From assembly GCF_020169515.1 (NCBI RefSeq), contig NZ_JAHMHW010000003.1, forward strand, positions 310,001 through 374,000: a stretch of 64,000 nt of DNA. Direction: 5' to 3'. This DNA comes from Paenibacillus vietnamensis. GTDB taxonomy: Bacteria > Bacillota > Bacilli > Paenibacillales > Paenibacillaceae. The notes under the pieces were generated by a model, which had not been told where the DNA came from, searched no databases, and worked only from the letters and a program-made list of their open reading frames with translations. Below, in pieces: positions 1 to 8,316 of this stretch. Positions within the stretch are counted from its first letter, which is position 1. The number at the start of each line of letters is the position of its first letter. Position numbers and translations under genes: made by a program.

Positions 1-364
1 CGCGCAGCAGCGGATTCCCGTATCCGTCGTCTCCGAAGGAGAGCTGCGTCCCGGTTTTCAGCCTTTTGGCCGGTTTGCCAAGCGTTTCCCAGCGGTCCCC
101 GTCCAGCCGCTTCAGAAGAAGCAGCTCGATTTTCGCGCCCGTGTCGGATTTGATTCCGGTCAAGCGCGCTGGAATGACTCTCGTATCGTTTAAGACCAGC
201 ACGTCCCCCGGCTGCAAATCGTTCTCCAAATCGGTAAAGCTGCGATGCGCAATTTCACCGGTCCGTTTGTTTAAGGTGAGCAATCGGGACGAAGTTCTAT
301 CGGGCAGCGGCGTCTGAGCGATCAAGCGCTCAGGCAGCTCAAAGTCAAACCAATCTACGTTCAT
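1..364 (-). CDS. queA: S-adenosylmethionine:tRNA ribosyltransferase-isomerase QueA, N-terminal part
   Basis: QueA transfers the ribosyl part of S-adenosylmethionine to preQ1 in tRNA, giving epoxyqueuosine. Only about 121 N-terminal residues are present; the reading frame runs off the left edge of the window, so this is an edge effect and not a broken gene. The ATG at 364 begins a protein opening [20 protein letters not shown], the typical QueA N-terminus (FDFELP, IAQTPL, then DRTSSRLL), followed by [13 protein letters not shown], which is also characteristic. It starts 10 bp after the upstream SpoIID/LytB gene and follows ruvCAB, as in many Firmicutes where ruvB is followed by queA. Confidence 0.93.
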   Translation of the reverse strand, partial: MNVDWFDFELPERLIAQTPLPDRTSSRLLTLNKRTGEIAHRSFTDLENDLQPGDVLVLNDTRVIPARLTGIKSDTGAKIELLLLKRLDGDRWETLGKPAKRLKTGTQLSFGDDGYGNPLLR

Positions 365-374
365 ATCGTATCAA

Positions 375-2483
375 TCATTCCTTAGCGATGGTCACATCTT
401 TGTAGTAGTATTGCAAAATATATTGATAGTCATACCCTTGCTTCGCAAGGCCTAGCGCTCCGTACTGCGACATGCCGAGGCCATGGCCGTTCCCCGTTCC
501 GATAAAACGGTAGGAAGGGTCCTTGGTCGCCGCGCGCACGTTTCCGTCTCCGTCCAGAATGTACACATTTTTATCCTTAATCTCTGCAGCTGTGCCGCCG
601 GCTCCGATCGTATAAATCGGCGACCGGTTGTCCGTTCGGACGGCTTGCGCCCCGCCGCCTCCGGCTACCGCAACCTTCGCCGTTTCGTCAATCTTGAACA
701 GCGTGCTCGGAAGTGAACCGTCGACGCCCACTGCTGCACGGAGCGAATTCGGATCCTTTACCTCCAGCCGCTGTCCGTTTGCCGCGATTTCGATTGCTCG
801 TCCGGAAGGGCCGCGCCTGCTGACCTCAAGCGAGCTTAACGTTCCGGTAATCTGCACTGCTCCGGCCGCATTCATCTTCGCCAGCAGCTCCTCGCCCGAG
901 TACGGCCCCCTTACCCAGGACATCGAGCTTACTTCCACTACTTTCTCCAGCACGGTCACTTTGGTTCCGCTGTTCAACTGAGCTACGAGCGGAATCGAAT
1001 CCTGAATGGCAGGCTGTCTGCGCACCTTCGTACCGTCCGTATTGACCGACATAACCGTGCTGCCTGCTGGCGTGCTAAGGCCCGTCGTATCCAGCAGATC
1101 ATCGCGGATATAGCCGGTTTCCCCGCTCTGCAGCGCAATGCGATACCAGTCATGCAGTCCTTCCTCCGACGTATGATCAGGGCTGCTGACCGGCTTCAGA
1201 TAAGGGACGGAATTGTTCCAGATTTCCGCCGCATCGGCTGTCATGCCTCCGCTGTTCGCGGAAAATAGCGTTTCGATCAGCTTGCCGTTATAAAGCGCAA
1301 CCTCGCCCGAAGTAGCATCTACTGCCGCGATCGTCGACGGCTTCTCGGATTCGATTCCATAGTAGGCCTGGCTCAGCGTCGTATCGACGACATGCGCGAT
1401 TTTGTAGCCCAGGCCTTTATACAGCGCGTAGGTGCGGGCTGCAACCGCCTGCGCCTTCAATGCCTCGGCAGGCCAGGACGGATACATTTCCACACCGACG
1501 ACGGAATACAAATACTGCTCAAAAGGCAGCTCGTTCACGACCGCCATCCGCCCGTTCAGCAGGGTCAGCTCAAAGGAGCCGCGATATTTGCGGTTGCTGC
1601 GTTCGATCAGCTGAATCGGCTCTTTGCCCGCGGGAGTGACCGTCACCTTTGCGTCGCTTCCCCCGAACGCATACAGCTCCAGGCTGTTTTCCGCCTTCTG
1701 GCTTGCCGAATGATCGTTTCTGAGCAGCATATACGGCGTTACCGCATCCGCAGTTTTTAAGGCTGCACCGCCGGGAACCTTCGCAGCAGCCGCTTTAACG
1801 ATCTGCAGCTCCGCATCGCTTGCGGCGGCGCCGACCATAACGGAATAGCTAGCCTCCCCTTGCTGGTTCAAGCGGACCGCGGCGAACGCATCGAGTCCTG
1901 CCGCTCCAAACGCGCCGGCCGCGGCTGCTGCCTCGGCCTTGCTCGCGTACGCTCCGCTTTCCAGATGGAACGGGCCTTGCAGTACGGACTTGAAGCTGCC
2001 GGCAAGCTTGGCCAGCTGACTGTCGGCCGACCATTTCTTCTGGGCGGCCGCCGCATCTGCAGCCGTAGCGTATGTACCTTCGAAAACTTGATAGACGATG
2101 GATTTATTTTTCGCGGCGGAGGTCAAATAGGCAGCGCCCTTCGCCTCCTGAAGTCTTTTGAATACCGCCAAGGCCGAAGCGAATTGGCCGGATTCGAACA
2201 CCTTCACTTTATAATCGTCAGGAGCGAACCTGATCTGCGAGGAAGCTCCCACCGTAAACCAGCTGCTAATTCCGTCCGGCAAGCGCGTGCCGATCCGAAG
2301 GCCGCCCGTAGACGTAAAAGTCGCTGCCGGCGTCGTTGATGTATAGGTCGAAAATACCGCAACGCGAATATCTTCCAGCTTCGGAACCGCGGCCTGAGTA
2401 GGCGATGCCGTCCAAGTCGACGCAAGCAGAAGCATCGACGCGGACAGAATCATCATTCTTTTAAGCGGGCGTTTCAAGTTCAT
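375..2483 (-). CDS. SpoIID/LytB-domain protein with SPOR-like repeats
   Basis: A secreted cell-wall protein of about 702 residues. The ATG at 2483 is preferred to an upstream in-frame start because it is preceded by GAGAGGGG at good spacing and opens directly with a signal peptide (basic residues, then MMILSASMLLLAS, cleavage near TQAA). Two alanine-rich SPOR-like segments (about residues 80-215) should bind peptidoglycan. The central SpoIID/LytB domain shows ELPFEQYLYSVVGVEM, AQAVAARTYAL and ANSGGMTADAAEIW, and a closing segment has GTGNGHGLGMSQYGA. SpoIID itself is a lytic transglycosylase acting on denuded glycan during engulfment. This protein is larger and sits in the ruv-queA cluster, so it is a LytB-type paralogue rather than SpoIID itself. 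Catalytic activity is inferred. Confidence 0.85.
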   Translation of the reverse strand: MNLKRPLKRMMILSASMLLLASTWTASPTQAAVPKLEDIRVAVFSTYTSTTPAATFTSTGGLRIGTRLPDGISSWFTVGASSQIRFAPDDYKVKVFESGQFASALAVFKRLQEAKGAAYLTSAAKNKSIVYQVFEGTYATAADAAAAQKKWSADSQLAKLAGSFKSVLQGPFHLESGAYASKAEAAAAAGAFGAAGLDAFAAVRLNQQGEASYSVMVGAAASDAELQIVKAAAAKVPGGAALKTADAVTPYMLLRNDHSASQKAENSLELYAFGGSDAKVTVTPAGKEPIQLIERSNRKYRGSFELTLLNGRMAVVNELPFEQYLYSVVGVEMYPSWPAEALKAQAVAARTYALYKGLGYKIAHVVDTTLSQAYYGIESEKPSTIAAVDATSGEVALYNGKLIETLFSANSGGMTADAAEIWNNSVPYLKPVSSPDHTSEEGLHDWYRIALQSGETGYIRDDLLDTTGLSTPAGSTVMSVNTDGTKVRRQPAIQDSIPLVAQLNSGTKVTVLEKVVEVSSMSWVRGPYSGEELLAKMNAAGAVQITGTLSSLEVSRRGPSGRAIEIAANGQRLEVKDPNSLRAAVGVDGSLPSTLFKIDETAKVAVAGGGGAQAVRTDNRSPIYTIGAGGTAAEIKDKNVYILDGDGNVRAATKDPSYRFIGTGNGHGLGMSQYGALGLAKQGYDYQYILQYYYKDVTIAKE

Positions 2484-2484
2484 G

Positions 2485-2937
2485 CTAGTTATTCCCCTCT
2501 CTGTCCGGCTCCCGTTCGCAGCCGTTAATCGAACAGCTTTGTCCGGCCGAACCGAACCACTCGTATCGTCTGGCGGCAATGTACCGGTACAGCCGGTCCG
2601 CCATTCGCCTCATCCCGGGTATCCGGTACAACATGGACAGACATTTCAGTCCTTTGACCGTCCGCAAAATACGAACGATTCCGTCTGCGCCTGCGAATAC
2701 GCGGCCATTCCCGTCCACGATATGGATTTTCTCGTACAGCTCCTCGTTGTTGATTCCCCGAAGAGCGCGCAACGGAATACTGTCTTCCTCCAAGGCCTCC
2801 AATTGCCCGATCGGTATCAAATCCAGCGCCGATCGGGTCGGCAGCTCCTTCAGCTTGGACACAGAGGCAAGACAGAGCCTGCAATTTCCGTCATAAATGA
2901 CGTACAGCGTCTCGGTCTCAGGTGATGTGCGGTTCAT
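2485..2937 (-). CDS. DCC-family thiol-disulfide oxidoreductase-like protein (DUF393)
   Basis: A 150-residue protein of the DCC family, named for its DxxCxxC motif, visible here as YDGNCRLC at about residues 14-21. Members have a thioredoxin-like fold and are assumed to act in thiol-disulfide exchange; substrates are generally unknown. The rest (LDLIPI, ALRGINNEELYEKIHIVDGNG, VFAGADGIVRILRT, ARRYEWFG) fits the family. The C-terminus carries two further cysteines in QSCSINGCERE. The gene lies 6 bp downstream of ruvB and its TAG stop is one base from the ATG of the SpoIID/LytB gene, so it is almost certainly translated from the same mRNA. A link to recombination is not implied. Confidence 0.85.
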   Translation of the reverse strand: MNRTSPETETLYVIYDGNCRLCLASVSKLKELPTRSALDLIPIGQLEALEEDSIPLRALRGINNEELYEKIHIVDGNGRVFAGADGIVRILRTVKGLKCLSMLYRIPGMRRMADRLYRYIAARRYEWFGSAGQSCSINGCEREPDREGNN

Positions 2938-2943
2938 AGAGTG

Positions 2944-3945
2944 TTACCTCTCCGGCATTGGCAGTCCGACATGGCGGTACGCGCTTTCCGTCGCGATTCT
3001 TCCGCGCGGCGTTCGCTGCAGAAACCCGATTTGCATCAGGTACGGCTCGTATACGTCCTCGATGGTCTGGCTCTCTTCTCCGATCGTTGCGGCGATCGTA
3101 TCCAGTCCGACCGGGCGTCCTGCAAAGGTCGTCATCATTGCGTGCAGCATTTTGTGATCGATGCTGTCCAGTCCTACCTTATCCACCTGCAGCAGCTCCA
3201 GCGCCGATCTTGCGATCTCATGCGTGATGATGCCGTCGCCCCGCACCTGAGCGAAATCCCGCACCCGTTTGAGCAAGCGGTTCGCGATCCGCGGCGTTCC
3301 GCGAGACCGCATCGCGATTTCGGCCGCCGCCTCGCCGACGATGCTGACGTTTAATATTTCGGAAGCTCTGGATACGATAAAGGAAAGCTCGTCCACCGTA
3401 TAAAATTCCAGCCGGCTGACAACTCCGAACCTGTCGCGAAGCGGCGCCGACAGAAGACCCGCGCGCGTCGTCGCCCCGATCAGCGTGAACGGCGGCAGAT
3501 CCAGGCGCACCGAACGGGCGCTAGGTCCTTTTCCGATCATAATATCGAGTGCGAAATCCTCCATAGCCGGATACAGCACCTCTTCTACCGTCCGGTGCAG
3601 CCGGTGGATTTCGTCGATGAACAGGACGTCGCCCTCCTGCAAATTCGTCAGCAGCGCCGCCAGATCGCCGGGCCGCTCGATAGCGGGACCCGACGTTGTA
3701 CGCAAATTCACGCCAAGCTCATTGGCGATAATGTTCGAAAGCGTCGTTTTGCCGAGGCCCGGGGGACCGTAAAGCAATACGTGGTCCAGCGCTTCCTTAC
3801 GCAATTTGGCCGCTTCGATATAAATTTTCAAATTCTCCTTGACCTGCGTCTGTCCGATGTACTCCGCCAAATAGCGGGGGCGCAAGCTCAGCTCCACCGC
3901 CTGGTCTTCCATCATAAGGTTCGCGGAAATGATTCTATCGTCCAA
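2944..3945 (-). CDS. ruvB: Holliday junction branch-migration ATPase RuvB
   Basis: RuvB forms hexameric AAA+ rings that pump DNA through the RuvA-bound Holliday junction. The 333-residue length is normal. Walker A GPPGLGKT lies at residues 60-67, Walker B DEIH at 111-114, sensor GATTRAG near 157 and an arginine-finger-type RDRFGV just after; the winged-helix end has TPRGRIAT. The start is TTG at 3945, giving MDDRIISAN, which matches the length and opening of RuvB proteins, with AGGAG ten bases upstream. ruvC, ruvA and ruvB are consecutive, with 20 bp between ruvA and ruvB. Confidence 0.98.
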   Translation of the reverse strand: MDDRIISANLMMEDQAVELSLRPRYLAEYIGQTQVKENLKIYIEAAKLRKEALDHVLLYGPPGLGKTTLSNIIANELGVNLRTTSGPAIERPGDLAALLTNLQEGDVLFIDEIHRLHRTVEEVLYPAMEDFALDIMIGKGPSARSVRLDLPPFTLIGATTRAGLLSAPLRDRFGVVSRLEFYTVDELSFIVSRASEILNVSIVGEAAAEIAMRSRGTPRIANRLLKRVRDFAQVRGDGIITHEIARSALELLQVDKVGLDSIDHKMLHAMMTTFAGRPVGLDTIAATIGEESQTIEDVYEPYLMQIGFLQRTPRGRIATESAYRHVGLPMPER

Positions 3946-3965
3946 CCTACTTCATCTCCTTTCCA

Positions 3966-4601
3966 TTAACCTTTGAACAGCTGCTGGAGCGCCCTCTTCA
4001 TTAAAGAATCGACGGATTCTTCAGACGTTACGCTGCTTTGGAGGCCGTTCCACGCCCGGTCAAGCTCGGCTGCGGTATACCCGAGTGCGGCAAGCGCCTC
4101 GCGCGCCTCCTGCCAGGCCGTCCCGGCCCCTTGTCCCGCATGGCTGCCAGAGGAAAGATCCAGCGGTATGCCGCCTGAAGCGAGCAGTCCTCCGTCTAGC
4201 CCCGCGCCGATCAGCTTGTCCTTCAAATCGAGAATCATCCGCTGAGCCGTCTTCTTGCCGATGCCGGGCAGCTTGGTCAGAAATGATATATTTTCCTGCT
4301 GGATCGCTGCGATGACCGCCTCCGGCCGTCCGCCGGACAAAATGCCGAGCGCGACCCGGGGACCGATTCCGGACACTTCCAGCAGCTTGCGGAAGAGGGT
4401 CTGCTCCTCCCTTGTCTCGAAGCCGAAAAGTAAAATAGCGTCCTCACGGACGTTCTGATGGATAAAGACGGTTACCGGCTCCTGTTTTTTTGCGAACGCA
4501 TAAGGATTTGGGGTAAACACACGGTAGCCGGTGTCCCGGACGTCCAGCACGATATATTCCGAATCCAAATGGGCGACGATGCCCCTTAAAAAATCGATCA
4601 C
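3966..4601 (-). CDS. ruvA: Holliday junction DNA helicase subunit RuvA
   Basis: RuvA tetramers bind the four-way junction and load RuvB. The 211-residue protein has the N-terminal OB-like domain (MIDFLRGIVAHLDSEYIVLDV), two helix-hairpin-helix motifs (LEVSGIGPRVALGILSG and LPGIGKKTAQRMILDL, about residues 73-125), a variable glycine-rich linker, and the C-terminal three-helix domain (EAREALAALGYTAAELDRA) that contacts RuvB. The start is GTG, and GTGA overlaps the ruvC stop by 4 bp, which indicates translational coupling. Confidence 0.98.
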   Translation of the reverse strand: MIDFLRGIVAHLDSEYIVLDVRDTGYRVFTPNPYAFAKKQEPVTVFIHQNVREDAILLFGFETREEQTLFRKLLEVSGIGPRVALGILSGGRPEAVIAAIQQENISFLTKLPGIGKKTAQRMILDLKDKLIGAGLDGGLLASGGIPLDLSSGSHAGQGAGTAWQEAREALAALGYTAAELDRAWNGLQSSVTSEESVDSLMKRALQQLFKG

Positions 4602-5101
4602 GTGCGCTTCACCTCGTTTATCTTGTTGGTCATAACGGCGGAGTGGGCATGACAGATGGCAACCGCAAGCGCGTCCGCCACATCGTCGGGCTTCGGCACG
4701 GCCGTCAGCTTGAGAAACATTTTGACCATTTCCTGCACCTGCTTCTTCTCCGCTTTGCCATAGCCGACGACCGCCTGTTTCACCTGAAGCGGCGTATACT
4801 CGCCGATGGAAAGCCCGCGCTGGGCGGCTGCAAGAATGATGGCCCCCCTTGCCTGTGCAACGTCAAAAGCGGTCGTCACGTTACGGTTGAAAAACAGCTT
4901 CTCGACCGCAACGGCATTCGGCTTGTATTTATCCATTAATGCTCCGGCCGATTCGTACACCTGGAGCAGCCGCTGCTCGGAGGGCGTATGCGCTTCTGTC
5001 GTAATCGCGCCGTATTGGACTGGCGTGAGTTTATGTCCTAACTTGTCAACAAATCCGAAACCTACGATAGCAATGCCGGGGTCTATCCCAAGAACGCGCA
5101 A
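4598..5101 (-). CDS. ruvC: Crossover junction endodeoxyribonuclease RuvC
   Basis: RuvC cuts Holliday junctions symmetrically. The 167-residue protein keeps the acidic active site of the RNase H-like fold: D7 in GIDPG, E67 in AVEKLFF, and the D139/D140-D143 cluster in PDDVADALA. The start is a TTG (MRVLGIDPG) preceded by AGGAG. It is the first gene of the ruvCAB unit and has its own promoter just upstream. B. subtilis lacks RuvC and uses RecU, so its presence argues for a Paenibacillaceae-type rather than a Bacillus-type genome. Confidence 0.96.
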   Translation of the reverse strand: MRVLGIDPGIAIVGFGFVDKLGHKLTPVQYGAITTEAHTPSEQRLLQVYESAGALMDKYKPNAVAVEKLFFNRNVTTAFDVAQARGAIILAAAQRGLSIGEYTPLQVKQAVVGYGKAEKKQVQEMVKMFLKLTAVPKPDDVADALAVAICHAHSAVMTNKINEVKRT

Positions 5102-5176
5102 ACCGCCAACTCCTAATCTATTATTTGACGCAGCTCCCGCATGCTAGAAAAGTATGGCCGCTAATGCATCCTATCT

Positions 5177-5205
5177 ATTATAGCAAATGTTGGCGAGGAT
5201 GAGAA
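5177..5205 (-). promoter_or_regulatory. Sigma-A promoter of the ruvCAB unit
   Basis: On the minus strand TTCTCA (-35, 4/6) is followed after exactly 17 bases by a perfect TATAAT (-10). It lies about 75 bp upstream of the ruvC start and downstream of the bofC terminator, so ruvC-ruvA-ruvB and the following genes form a separate unit. Confidence 0.65.
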
Positions 5206-5232
5206 CGCGCGTTTGATATTTCGGAAATTCGG

Positions 5233-5265
5233 CAAAAAAAGAAGGCCGTACCCTTTCGTACGGCC
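5233..5265 (-). terminator. Intrinsic terminator of bofC
   Basis: Minus-strand stem GGCCGTAC / GTACGGCC with a 6-base loop, followed by TTCTTTTTTT, starting 14 bp after the bofC stop. Confidence 0.9.
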
Positions 5266-5278
5266 CCGCTTCGCTTGG

Positions 5279-5920
5279 CTAATAGGCTGGATTCATCACC
5301 TTTTCGTTTTTCTCGACCGCATAATCGCTGTACGTCGATAATACGCTGTTATACTCGTCGATATCGCTTACCCGAATGCCTTTGGCGAGCTGGTCGAGCT
5401 TGTCCTGCGGCAGATTGCTCTCCATATAATTCACGTCCAGCTGAAAGAACGTGCGGACGACTTTTTCTTTTTTCGGCACTCCGTCATACAAGGTCAGATT
5501 GCCTTCCTTATCGACTCCGATATAGGCATTCGCCTTGCAATACGCGGACAGATCGTCGATTTGCTGCTCGAGAACGACCCTGTCAACGTCCGTTCCACGA
5601 GCCGCTTTCCAATCCGGGTTTTGTTCGAGCAGCCCGGCCACCTGTTTGCCCGTCATTATGCCAAGCGGCTTGTCCTCTTCTCCGCAGACGTAAATCCGGC
5701 GCAGCATGACCGTTAGCGGGGAGTCGGCTTCCTTCAGCTCCTCCAGCAGCCCGGATCCGGCTGCCGGCAGGGGAGCTTCCGCCGCTTGCAAGTGTCCGGC
5801 AGCGCCCGGCCAGAGCAAGCTCGCATACAGGATGGCCAGCACGCCGCCAAGCGTCCACATCGGGCGTCTGCCTCGCCGGATTCTTTTTTTTATATTTTTC
5901 CAAAGGCTGAATTCCATCAT
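5279..5920 (-). CDS. bofC: BofC, forespore regulator of sigma-K checkpoint signalling
   Basis: BofC is secreted from the forespore into the intermembrane space, where it restrains SpoIVB and so delays sigma-K activation. This 213-residue protein is basic at its N-terminus, has one hydrophobic export segment (about residues 20-46) and the family's C-terminal core: LTLYDGVPKKEKVVRTFFQLD, then GIRVSDIDEYNSVLSTYSDYA. It is somewhat longer than B. subtilis BofC, with a longer signal and linker. It is a single-gene unit: terminators lie on both sides and a sigma-G-type promoter lies upstream. In B. subtilis bofC is also a neighbour of the ruv genes and is forespore-expressed. Confidence 0.93.
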   Translation of the reverse strand: MMEFSLWKNIKKRIRRGRRPMWTLGGVLAILYASLLWPGAAGHLQAAEAPLPAAGSGLLEELKEADSPLTVMLRRIYVCGEEDKPLGIMTGKQVAGLLEQNPDWKAARGTDVDRVVLEQQIDDLSAYCKANAYIGVDKEGNLTLYDGVPKKEKVVRTFFQLDVNYMESNLPQDKLDQLAKGIRVSDIDEYNSVLSTYSDYAVEKNEKVMNPAY

Positions 5921-5950
5921 CTGAAAGACCCCTTCTAAATCATTTTTTGT

Positions 5951-5980
5951 TAGTGTGCTCCATTATTTCACAAATATTCA
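5951..5980 (-). promoter_or_regulatory. Candidate sigma-G promoter of bofC
   Basis: On the minus strand TGAATA, 17 bases, CACACTA: a full match to the sigma-G -35 and one base off the CATACTA -10. It lies 31 bp upstream of the bofC start. Forespore transcription is the known pattern for bofC in B. subtilis; assignment here is by motif only. Confidence 0.65.
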
Positions 5981-6035
5981 AGGCTTACCGCTTGTTCGGA
6001 TGCATCCTCAACTAATGATTAGATCCGCATTCGTT

Positions 6036-6082
6036 AAAAAGGGCATCCGCAGAGCAGCTGGAATGCCGCGCGGATGCCCTTT
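6036..6082 (-). terminator. Intrinsic terminator of safA
   Basis: Minus-strand stem AAGGGCATCCGC / GCGGATGCCCTT with a run of T residues, starting 12 bp after the safA stop. Confidence 0.88.
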
Positions 6083-6094
6083 CGTTATGACCGG

Positions 6095-8137
6095 TTACCG
6101 ATTGATCCACGGCCGGTTGCCGCGGTATTTCGGCTTGCTTGTGACCGTATTAACCGTACGGATAACGGCTTTTTTGGCGGGCTTTCGTTGGACCGCCGTT
6201 TTGGCGGCTTTAGGGGCAGCTTGTTTTTCGTCCTGCTCGAAAGCTTCCTCCGTCCGGTTGCCTTTGCAGCCGCAGTCCGACTGATCGGCTGCTCCTGCTG
6301 TTTGGGGCCAGGTCGGATACGGCGGATACACCGGGAAACCGGCAGCCTGATAATCGTGTCCGCAGCCATGCCCCATATCGTAGTTGGGGCCTATGCTCGA
6401 AGGCGATACGTTACCCTTTCCGTAACCGTAGCCGCCATAGCCATAGTCAGTCTGCATGCCAAGCGGCGATACCATTCCTTGGTTCGGTGTCGCGGCCAGC
6501 GGCGAGAACATACTTTGGTTCGGCGAGGCGCTCATCGGCGATACCATTCCTTGGTTCGGCGAGGCGCTCATCGGCGAGAACATACTTTGGTTCGGCGAAG
6601 TGCTCATCGGCGAGAACATACTTTGGTTCGGCGAAGTGCTCATCGGCGATACCATTCCTTGGTTCGGCGAAGTGCTCATCGGCGACACCATTCCTTGGTT
6701 CGGCGAGGCGCTCAGCGGCGATACCATTTGGTTCGGCGAGGCGCTCATCGGCGATACCATTTGGTTCGGCGAAGCGCTCATCGGCGATACCATTTGGTTC
6801 GGCGAAGCGCTCATCGGCGATACCATACTTTGATTCGGCGCAAAGCTCATCGGCGATACCATTCCTTGGTTCGGCGAGGTGCTCAGCGGCGACAACATAC
6901 TTTGATTCGGCGCAAAACTCATCGGCGACACCATGCTTTGGTTTGGCATCGCGGAAGCGCCCGCGACCGGATAGGCGTTCTCTGCAAGCGGGCTCACCGG
7001 GTTTCCGTAGCCCCAAATTGGCTCCGTCCCCATCGGCATCGTATCCGAAGACGGATAGCTGCCTACAAATACCGTTCCGGGAGGGCAATCATACGGCGTA
7101 TCAAAGCCGCCTTCGCTAAGCGGGCTGACCGTGCTCGGATAAGGAACGGGCTGCTGCCAGCCCCCGTAGCCCTGGCCGTATCCGCCATATCCGCCGCCGT
7201 AACCGCCGCTGTCCTGGAATGGCATCGTCATTGGCTGGCCGTAGTCGTAACCGCCGAAAGAAGGCTGCTGCTGGGCATGCGCTACATGATCCGGCACTTT
7301 CGGCAAATCGTACAATGACAAAGCTTCCGTCGCAGGGATACCGTATTGCTTGAACAAATCAACGTTCGGCTTGTATTCCGAGTGGATCGGCTTCAGCTTC
7401 TTCTCAACCGGCTTTTCGATCGGCAGTGCCTTTTTAGAAGGTTGAATGTTTGCCGCTTTCGGAGCAGGCAGCGGGGCCGGCGCAGCCGGCTTCACGGCCG
7501 GAGCCGGTTTCTTCTCGACGACGGGAGCAGCCGGAGCCGGAGCCGGGGTCGGCGCAGGTGCCGGTGCTGGTGCTGGCGCCGGGGCAACCGGAGCCGTCGG
7601 GGTTTTACCGGTAATCGGGCCCGTTGGCGTTTTCCCTGTAATCGGAGCAGTGGACAGCTTGCCGACCAACCCTTGCACGCCTTGCATAATCGAGCTTGGG
7701 CTTAGCGATCCGCCGGTGCTTTTATTGCCCTTGGAGCCCTGCGAGGTTTGCATGCCTTGAGATAAGGAGCCTTGTGAGCCGTTCGATTGGTGCATGCCCG
7801 AGCCCGCTTTCGGGATATTCACGATTTCGCCGGTCAGGAGCACATTCGGGTTTTTAAGCTGCGGGTTCGCTTTAATCATATCTGCAAGCGGCACCCCCCA
7901 TGCTTTGGACAGCTTCCAGAGCGTATCTCCCTGCTTGACGACATGCTGATGCATAATGTCCATCCCCCCTCCATGGCCGCCGGATTGATTGGATGGGATT
8001 TTCACTTTCGTTCCCACGTCAATGGCATCCGGATTCGTTATTCCCGGATTCAGCGCTAAAATTTCTTCCAGCGAAACATTATACTTTTGGCCGATAAAGT
8101 ACAATGTATCGCCTTTTTTTACAATATGGATCTTCAC
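6095..8137 (-). CDS. safA: SafA/ExsA-family spore coat morphogenetic protein with LysM domains
   Basis: SafA is a scaffold for spore coat assembly that binds the cortex and recruits inner-coat proteins. The start chosen is GTG at 8137, with AGGAGGT nine bases upstream; it opens VKIHIVKKGDTLYFIGQKY, so the protein begins at the first LysM domain (about residues 2-47). A second LysM domain follows (HVVKQGDTLWKLSKAWGV, about 63-110). Then come a Gln/Gly/Ser linker, a Pro/Ala-rich segment, a Gly/Tyr-rich segment, 14 tandem repeats of the type NQxMVSPMSxSP, and a Lys-rich tail with VQRKPAKKAVIRTV. About 680 residues, much larger than B. subtilis SafA. Its position beside bofC and pheA matches SafA in related genomes. 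It is flanked by terminators, so probably monocistronic; no convincing sigma-E promoter was found. Confidence 0.88.
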   Translation of the reverse strand: MKIHIVKKGDTLYFIGQKYNVSLEEILALNPGITNPDAIDVGTKVKIPSNQSGGHGGGMDIMHQHVVKQGDTLWKLSKAWGVPLADMIKANPQLKNPNVLLTGEIVNIPKAGSGMHQSNGSQGSLSQGMQTSQGSKGNKSTGGSLSPSSIMQGVQGLVGKLSTAPITGKTPTGPITGKTPTAPVAPAPAPAPAPAPTPAPAPAAPVVEKKPAPAVKPAAPAPLPAPKAANIQPSKKALPIEKPVEKKLKPIHSEYKPNVDLFKQYGIPATEALSLYDLPKVPDHVAHAQQQPSFGGYDYGQPMTMPFQDSGGYGGGYGGYGQGYGGWQQPVPYPSTVSPLSEGGFDTPYDCPPGTVFVGSYPSSDTMPMGTEPIWGYGNPVSPLAENAYPVAGASAMPNQSMVSPMSFAPNQSMLSPLSTSPNQGMVSPMSFAPNQSMVSPMSASPNQMVSPMSASPNQMVSPMSASPNQMVSPLSASPNQGMVSPMSTSPNQGMVSPMSTSPNQSMFSPMSTSPNQSMFSPMSASPNQGMVSPMSASPNQSMFSPLAATPNQGMVSPLGMQTDYGYGGYGYGKGNVSPSSIGPNYDMGHGCGHDYQAAGFPVYPPYPTWPQTAGAADQSDCGCKGNRTEEAFEQDEKQAAPKAAKTAVQRKPAKKAVIRTVNTVTSKPKYRGNRPWINR
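6449..6943 (-). repeat. 36/33-bp tandem repeat array inside safA (14 copies)
   Basis: Fourteen consecutive in-frame units encode NQxM(V/F/L)SP(M/L)SxxP. Eleven units are 36 bp (12 residues) and three are 33 bp, having lost the residue after NQ. The total is exactly 495 bp. Units vary at fixed positions (G or S after NQ; V, F or L; FAP, ASP, TSP or ATP). The array is open in several other frames on both strands because unit lengths are multiples of three. Confidence 0.95.
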
Positions 8138-8250
8138 TCGCTGATGACCTCCTGTCACGTATGAATAACCAGGCACGGCAAATGCCTGCTATCAATCCTT
8201 ACATCCTATGCAGAACATGGGCGGGTGTCTCCATTTTTCTCAAAAAAATT

Positions 8251-8288
8251 AAAAAAGCCGGATCCGCACCTTGTGCGAACCCGGCTTT
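8251..8288 (-). terminator. Intrinsic terminator of the thr/phe operon
   Basis: Minus-strand stem AAAGCCGG...CCGGCTTT with an inner GCAC/GTGC helix and a T run, starting 28 bp after the pheA stop. Confidence 0.88.
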
Positions 8289-8316
8289 ATATACTGTCCA
8301 CATAAAATCGGCCAAA

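Noticed and set aside
6449..6943. CRISPR array
   Set aside because: Units are directly abutting, in frame and protein-coding, without unique spacers.
6074..7318. Long open frames on the plus strand and other minus frames across the safA repeats (for example an Arg/His-rich 414-residue frame)
   Set aside because: Repeats with unit lengths divisible by three leave all frames open; these frames are composition artefacts of safA and lack ribosome binding sites and homology.
8135..8176. Longer safA start adding 13 residues
   Set aside because: AGGAGGT stands nine bases ahead of the GTG at 8137 but lies inside the longer frame, and the LysM domain begins right at that GTG.
8137..8250. Possible sigma-E or sigma-K promoter of safA (CATACGTG, CATAGGAT)
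   Set aside because: The first box would leave the ribosome binding site at the very 5' end of the RNA; the second has no matching -35.
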